From: Candidatus Bathyarchaeota archaeon ex4484_135
GTDB taxonomy: Archaea; Thermoproteota; Bathyarchaeia; EX4484-135
Direction of reading: 5' to 3'
Assembly: GCA_002255025.1 (NCBI GenBank)
Contig: NJEJ01000059.1
Coordinates: 1-8,214 of the forward strand
Length of the DNA: 8,214 bases
The translations under genes and the position numbers were made by a program. The notes below the pieces were generated by a model, which saw nothing but the letters and a program-made list of their open reading frames with translations, did no database searches and had not been told where the DNA came from. This document shows positions 5,188-8,214 of this stretch, piece by piece (the stretch's first letter is position 1; each line of letters starts with the position of its first letter).

Positions 5188-6315
5188 ATGACATCAGCAC
5201 CTCTCGTTCACAGGTTTAATAAGGCTGTTTTCGAGCTTGAGGAGGAGAAGGCCTTTGAATATGCCGCCATGGCCTCGGAGCTGGCCAAGAGGGGCGTCAA
5301 GATCATAAGCTTCGGGATAGGGCAGCCCGACTTCCAGACGCCAGAGCATGTGGTAGAAGAGGCCGTAAGGGCCCTCAAGGCTGGCTTCACGAGGTACGTG
5401 CCCCCGCCCGGCATACCAGAGCTGAGGGAGGCCATAGCTGAGCACGCATCTGAGTTCACGGGCACTGGCGACATAAGGCCCGAGGAAGTAATGGTCCTGC
5501 CAGGTGCCAAGCCTGGCCTCTTCTTCACCATAACGGCCTTCGTGGGCCCGGGGGACGAGGTCATGGTGCCCGACCCGGGGTTCCCGATCTACGAGTCCGT
5601 GGTGAGGTACGCTGGCGGCAAGCCTGTCTTCTGCGAGCTTAAGGCCGAGGAGGACTTCAGGATGAAGCCCGAGCACGTCCAGGAGCTCATAACGGGCCGG
5701 ACGAAGATGATAATCCTGAACTCGCCCCACAACCCGACGGGTGCCATGTGCCATCCATCCGACATAAAGGGCATCTTGGAGCTGGCCCAGGAGAAGGGCA
5801 TAATAGTCCTGTCGGACGAGGTCTATGACCACTACGTCTACGGGGAAGTGCCGTTCAAGAGCGTGTTGAGCGATCCGGATTGGCGTGATTTCGTCATCTA
5901 CGTGAACAGCTTCAGCAAGACGTGGTCCATGACGGGCTGGAGGCTGGGCTACGTCATAGCTGACCGGGAGGTCGTGAAGAGGCTATCCCTCATGGCCGTA
6001 AACAGCTACTCCTGCACCTGCTCTTTCGTCCAGAAGGCTGGCGTGGCAGCCCTTAGGGGCCCCATGGACTTCTTCAAGGAGGTCTTGTCCGAATACAGGC
6101 GTAGGCGTGACCTGGCTGTGAAGCTGCTGAGCAGCATACCGGGCGTCGAGGTCAAGCCAGCACCTGGGACCTTCTACCTCTTCCCGTCCGTGAAGGAGAT
6201 ACTGGCCCAGACGGGCCTGAGCACGGAAGAACTGGCCATCAGGGTCCTGAAGTCGAAGGGCGTGGTCATAGAGCGGTTCAAGGAGGCCGTGGAAGAGCTC
6301 TTATCGGCTTCTTAA
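5188..6315 (+). CDS. PLP-dependent class I/II aminotransferase with a C-terminal in-frame deletion
   Basis: This fold-type-I aminotransferase has 375 residues, against about 390-400 for close archaeal aspartate/aromatic aminotransferase relatives. Visible motifs: IGQPDFQTP (44-52), a Tyr/Pro substrate-site region RYVPPPGIPELR (69-80), PGAKPG (105-110), N178 in NSPHNPTG, D210 and Y213 in SDEVYDHY, the Schiff-base Lys K244 in FSKTWSMTGWRLGY, and R252 for the PLP phosphate. Family reaction: transfer of an amino group between an amino acid and a 2-oxo acid. At the C-terminus, LKSKGVVI (354-361) runs directly into ERFKEAVEELL. Relatives have about 25 residues between these, containing VPGSAFG and the GYVRIS motif with the substrate alpha-carboxylate arginine. 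The reading frame is intact across the join. The substrate is unknown, and activity as a normal transaminase is doubtful. The ATG has a strong GGAGGT 4 nt upstream. Confidence 0.88.
   Translation: MTSAPLVHRFNKAVFELEEEKAFEYAAMASELAKRGVKIISFGIGQPDFQTPEHVVEEAVRALKAGFTRYVPPPGIPELREAIAEHASEFTGTGDIRPEEVMVLPGAKPGLFFTITAFVGPGDEVMVPDPGFPIYESVVRYAGGKPVFCELKAEEDFRMKPEHVQELITGRTKMIILNSPHNPTGAMCHPSDIKGILELAQEKGIIVLSDEVYDHYVYGEVPFKSVLSDPDWRDFVIYVNSFSKTWSMTGWRLGYVIADREVVKRLSLMAVNSYSCTCSFVQKAGVAALRGPMDFFKEVLSEYRRRRDLAVKLLSSIPGVEVKPAPGTFYLFPSVKEILAQTGLSTEELAIRVLKSKGVVIERFKEAVEELLSAS
5214..5228 (-). promoter_or_regulatory. Possible promoter for the HDAC-like gene, inside the divergent aminotransferase gene
   Basis: The minus strand reads AACAGCCTTATTAAA, with an AT box centred near 5218. 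It is 41 nt from the GTG at 5177 and 56 nt from the ATG at 5162, and lies within the first codons of the divergent gene. Spacing is less regular than for the other promoters, so this is tentative. Confidence 0.3.
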
Positions 6316-6326
6316 GGCCAGGAGGC

Positions 6327-6340
6327 AGAAGGCAAATAAG
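6327..6340 (+). promoter_or_regulatory. Putative core promoter for the adenosine-specific kinase gene
   Basis: AGAAGGCAAATAAG gives a purine-rich BRE and a CAAATAAG box A centred near 6336. That is about 28 nt from the GTG at 6364 and about 36-37 nt from the in-frame GTG at 6373. The second distance matches the spacing of most other genes here. Confidence 0.4.
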
Positions 6341-6363
6341 GTCCCGGGGAGGCCAGCTCACCG

Positions 6364-6864
6364 GTGGCGGCCGTGAAGATAGAATCCATACCGCTTGAAC
6401 TGCCGGAGGGCAGCAACATAATAATAGGCATATCACATTTCATAAAGACCGTCGAGGACCTCTACGAGGCCCTGAAGAACTCCGTCCCTGGCGTAAAGTT
6501 CGGCATAGCTTTCTGCGAGGCCAGCGGCCCCTGCTTGGTCAGGCGGGAGGGCAACGACGAGGAGCTTCTGAAGGCCGCCACGGAGAACGCCCTGAAGATA
6601 GCTGCTGGCCATGTCTTCGTCATACTCATAAGGGATGCTTATCCGATAAACGTGCTTAACGCCCTTAAGGCTGTCCCAGAGGTCTGCACTATATTGTGTG
6701 CGACGGCCAACCCCGTCAGGGCCGTGGTCTTCGAGGACAAGGACGGCAACAGGGCCCTGCTGGGCGTCATAGATGGCTTCAGAACCAAGGGCGTTGAGGG
6801 CCCAGAGGACGTGAAGGAGCGTAAGGAGTTCTTACGCAAGATAGGGTACAAGCTCGGCCCTTAG
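6364..6864 (+). CDS. Adenosine-specific kinase family protein (PAE2307/DUF355)
   Basis: The 166-residue protein matches the whole length of the small archaeal/bacterial family whose Pyrobaculum member (PAE2307) was described as an adenosine-specific kinase. Typical segments are GSNIIIGISHFIKTVEDLYE (about 16-35), VKFGIAFCEASGPCLVRREG (about 44-63), the helix LLKAATENALKIAAGHVFVI (about 68-87), ANPVRAVV (about 114-121) and GNRALLGVIDGF (about 127-138). The expected role is binding adenosine or AMP and phosphorylating adenosine in purine salvage; the biochemical evidence for the family is limited. It is cytosolic and probably oligomeric. The start is uncertain: GTG at 6364 gives the coordinates listed, with GGGGAGG 11 nt upstream. 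GTG at 6373 (three residues shorter) has GGTGG 5 nt upstream and fits the local promoter spacing better. The TAG stop overlaps the convergent Trm1 stop by 4 nt. Confidence 0.85.
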   Translation: MAAVKIESIPLELPEGSNIIIGISHFIKTVEDLYEALKNSVPGVKFGIAFCEASGPCLVRREGNDEELLKAATENALKIAAGHVFVILIRDAYPINVLNALKAVPEVCTILCATANPVRAVVFEDKDGNRALLGVIDGFRTKGVEGPEDVKERKEFLRKIGYKLGP

Positions 6865-8042
6865 GCCAGCTCCCTGATGGCCTTCAGGACCTCCCGGGCT
6901 GGTGCGTCCGTCCTGATGCCCTGGGGGTCAAAGTGCGTCCTGGAAGCCCACCAGCCACGTTCCCTCAGGGCCCTGACGAGGCCTTCTATGGAGGGCGTTC
7001 TCAGGTCGAAGGCATCGCAGAGCTTCTGGACCGCGTAATAGGCCGGAGGCCCCTCGGCCTCCCCGGTTATGAGCTCTAAGAGCCTCTTGGCCCTGCGGCT
7101 CACCCAAGGCGTCTCGGCCAGCTGGCGGGCCACGCTCGAGCAGAAATCCCGGTCGAATATCCGGCCCGTCCATAAGGGGCCAGATATGAGCCTTTTGGAA
7201 CCGCAGTAGGGGCATTCGGCAGCTATCGGCTTCCCAAGGCCCCTAATGACCTCCCTCTCGTGGCAGGAAGGACAGTGTGCTATATAGCCTAAGTTCGAGA
7301 TGCTCTCGTTCGCCTTGCCCTGCCCCTTCTCGAGCAGGCAGTAGGCCCTGGCGTAGTGGTCGGTGGCGTGGCAGAGCAGGGGCATTATGCCCATGTCGTG
7401 GGCCGAGGCCACCCGGGCGAGGGCACCTAAGAGTATCCGGACCGCCAGCTCCTTAGAATAACCGGTCCTGATGGGTACGGCACCGTACTTCCTCAAGCAG
7501 GCGTTCACGTGGACCCCGCACAGCGGGGCCATGTCCGTGGCCGTGAGGGCCAGCAGCCCCCTGGACCTGAGGGCCCTGACGGCCGAGTCCATGAATGGTG
7601 CTGGCGAGCCGAAAGGGTCTAGGTCTATATAATCGAACCTCTGGCCTGGGGCACTGAAGGCCGTAAGGAGGACGTTGGCATCGGAGAGCCGGACGCCCAC
7701 CTTCTCCTGCACGCCGCTGAGCCTTATGTTCTCCTCGCTCAGCCGGACCGCATTCGGGTTCAAATCGCCCATTATGACCTCGCTGACGCCCGGGACCTCA
7801 AGTGCGAACCTGATGCCTCTTATACCGCAGCCACAGAGGGGCTCACAGGCCCTGATCGGCCTGCCGGCCATCTCGGAGAAGGTCCTGAGGACTAGAACGG
7901 CCACATCCCTGTTTAGTGCCATGACGGGGTTGTAGAACACGGTTGCCCTCTTCGGTGCCCTCACCTCCTCAGCCGGGACAAGCACCTCGGCCAGTCCTTC
8001 CCGGACCTTCTTGACCGGGAAGCCGAGCTCGCTGGTCGGCAT
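6861..8042 (-). CDS. trm1: tRNA (guanine26-N2)-dimethyltransferase Trm1
   Basis: From ATG at 8042 the protein has 393 residues, normal for archaeal Trm1. It uses S-adenosylmethionine to make N2-methyl- and N2,N2-dimethylguanosine at position 26 of tRNA, at the D-arm/anticodon-arm junction. Visible: FYNPVMALNRD (36-46), SAM motif I EPLCGCGIRGIR (67-78), the acidic SAM-ribose residue in GDLNPNA (92-98), the catalytic DLDPFGSPAPFMD (140-152), and a zinc site CPSC (257-260) with CPYC (277-280). The C-terminal half carries a winged-helix-like region ending ADAP..REVLKAIRELA in style. A GTG 18 codons upstream (8096) is open, but that segment has no family match and overlaps the divergent THEP1 start. 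The ATG at 8042 has GAGG 3 nt upstream and a TATA box about 36 nt upstream, which decides the start. Confidence 0.94.
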   Translation of the reverse strand: MPTSELGFPVKKVREGLAEVLVPAEEVRAPKRATVFYNPVMALNRDVAVLVLRTFSEMAGRPIRACEPLCGCGIRGIRFALEVPGVSEVIMGDLNPNAVRLSEENIRLSGVQEKVGVRLSDANVLLTAFSAPGQRFDYIDLDPFGSPAPFMDSAVRALRSRGLLALTATDMAPLCGVHVNACLRKYGAVPIRTGYSKELAVRILLGALARVASAHDMGIMPLLCHATDHYARAYCLLEKGQGKANESISNLGYIAHCPSCHEREVIRGLGKPIAAECPYCGSKRLISGPLWTGRIFDRDFCSSVARQLAETPWVSRRAKRLLELITGEAEGPPAYYAVQKLCDAFDLRTPSIEGLVRALRERGWWASRTHFDPQGIRTDAPAREVLKAIRELA

Positions 8043-8049
8043 GGGCCTC

Positions 8050-8058
8050 AGCTTATCA
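8050..8058 (+). promoter_or_regulatory. Possible TATA box for the THEP1 gene
   Basis: AGCTTATCA has a CTTATC box centred about 30 nt before the ATG at 8084. No clear Shine-Dalgarno sits just before the ATG, which fits a leaderless transcript. The BRE side is weak. Confidence 0.35.
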
Positions 8059-8072
8059 GGTCGGGGGGCCAG

Positions 8073-8083
8073 CCTTAAATGAG
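8073..8083 (-). promoter_or_regulatory. Putative core promoter for trm1
   Basis: The minus strand reads CATTTAAGG, a box A centred about 36 nt before the ATG at 8042. It directly abuts the ATG of the divergent THEP1 gene (8084), so transcription of either gene would require the polymerase to contact the other's start region. Confidence 0.5.
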
Positions 8084-8214
8084 ATGGGCTCGGCACGGGC
8101 CGTCTTCCTCACGGGCCGGCCTGGCGTAGGGAAGACCACGGTCCTCATGAAGGTCGTGGAGGCCCTGAGGCGTGAGGGCCTGAAGGTAGGCGGCATGGTG
8201 AGCCGGGAGGTCCG
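8084..8214 (+). CDS. NTPase THEP1 (nucleoside-triphosphatase), N-terminal part, truncated by window edge
   Basis: Forty-three codons from ATG at 8084 read off the right edge. They begin MGSARAVFLTGRPGVGKTTV, with the Walker A motif GRPGVGKTT at residues 11-19. They continue through a helix (LMKVVEALRREGLKVGG) into MVSREVR. The GRPGVGKTT loop followed by KVVEAL..G.KVGG and a [FM]xxxEVR strand is the characteristic start of THEP1, a small P-loop NTPase family that hydrolyses ATP, GTP and other nucleoside triphosphates; its cellular role is not settled. The gene diverges from trm1 with 41 nt between start codons. Other P-loop kinases share Walker A, but the surrounding residues favour THEP1. Confidence 0.85.
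   Translation, partial: MGSARAVFLTGRPGVGKTTVLMKVVEALRREGLKVGGMVSREV

Noticed and set aside
4464..5219. Long plus-strand open frame (251 codons) opposite the HDAC-like gene
   Set aside because: It lies wholly antisense to a gene with clear catalytic motifs, and its composition (many His, Pro, Gly) is typical of a reverse-complement shadow in GC-rich DNA.
5194..5832. Minus-strand open frame (212 codons) opposite the aminotransferase
   Set aside because: Antisense shadow of a well-supported PLP enzyme; no recognisable domain or promoter.
1299..8083. C/D-box sRNA in intergenic gaps
   Set aside because: I looked for RTGATGA followed by CTGA in the short gaps and found no convincing pair.
8043..8096. 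N-terminal extension of Trm1 to a GTG at 8096
   Set aside because: The extra 18 residues have no family counterpart, overlap the divergent THEP1 start, and would place the TATA box at 8074-8081 inside the coding region.

Overview
The window looks like a compact, GC-rich piece of an archaeal chromosome, most likely from a thermophilic member of the Thermoproteota (crenarchaeal-type TACK lineage). The lineage evidence is: a short XPF nuclease with no fused Hef helicase; archaeal BRE/TATA core promoters ahead of nearly every gene; frequent TTG and GTG starts; an archaeal Trm1; a TtuA-type tRNA thiolase; a separate alpha subunit of ADP-forming acyl-CoA synthetase; a PAE2307-type adenosine-specific kinase; and THEP1. 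I cannot name a genus. Coding density is very high. No gene-free stretch exceeds about 75 bases, and I see no mobile element, CRISPR array or integrase.

Layout, left to right. (1) 1-191 (-): N-terminus of ribonuclease Z, cut by the window edge. (2) 233-1174 (-): TtuA/Ncs6-family tRNA 2-thiolation enzyme. (3) 1222-1298 (+): tRNA-Val(CAC) with encoded CCA. (4) 1371-2789 (+): acyl-CoA synthetase (ADP-forming) alpha subunit. (5) 2823-3197 (+): Roadblock/LC7 protein. (6) 3264-3947 (+): XPF-type structure-specific endonuclease. (7) 3944-4222 (-): small Cys-motif, Trp/Pro-rich protein of unknown function. (8) 4251-5162 (-): histone-deacetylase-fold hydrolase. (9) 5188-6315 (+): class I/II aminotransferase. 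(10) 6364-6864 (+): adenosine-specific kinase family protein. (11) 6861-8042 (-): Trm1. (12) 8084-8214 (+): N-terminus of THEP1, cut by the window edge.

Functional themes. RNase Z, TtuA, Trm1 and a tRNA gene together form a loose tRNA maturation neighbourhood; the tRNA-Val carries both G26 (Trm1 target) and U54 (TtuA-type target). The aminotransferase and the ADP-forming synthetase subunit could both serve amino-acid fermentation (2-oxo acid, then acyl-CoA, then ATP), although they are separate transcription units. Each gene appears to have its own promoter, so the window is a series of single genes rather than operons.

Most notable points. The aminotransferase appears to have lost, in frame, the C-terminal segment that normally carries the substrate-carboxylate arginine. 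The HDAC-fold protein keeps its zinc ligands but has Ala where the catalytic Tyr belongs. The small Trp/Pro protein has an extreme composition behind a conserved-looking three-Cys motif. Core promoters sit at two preferred distances from start codons (about 36 and about 30 nt), suggesting ultra-short SD-bearing leaders and leaderless messages side by side. Both convergent gene pairs overlap by the same 4-nt stop-codon motif.
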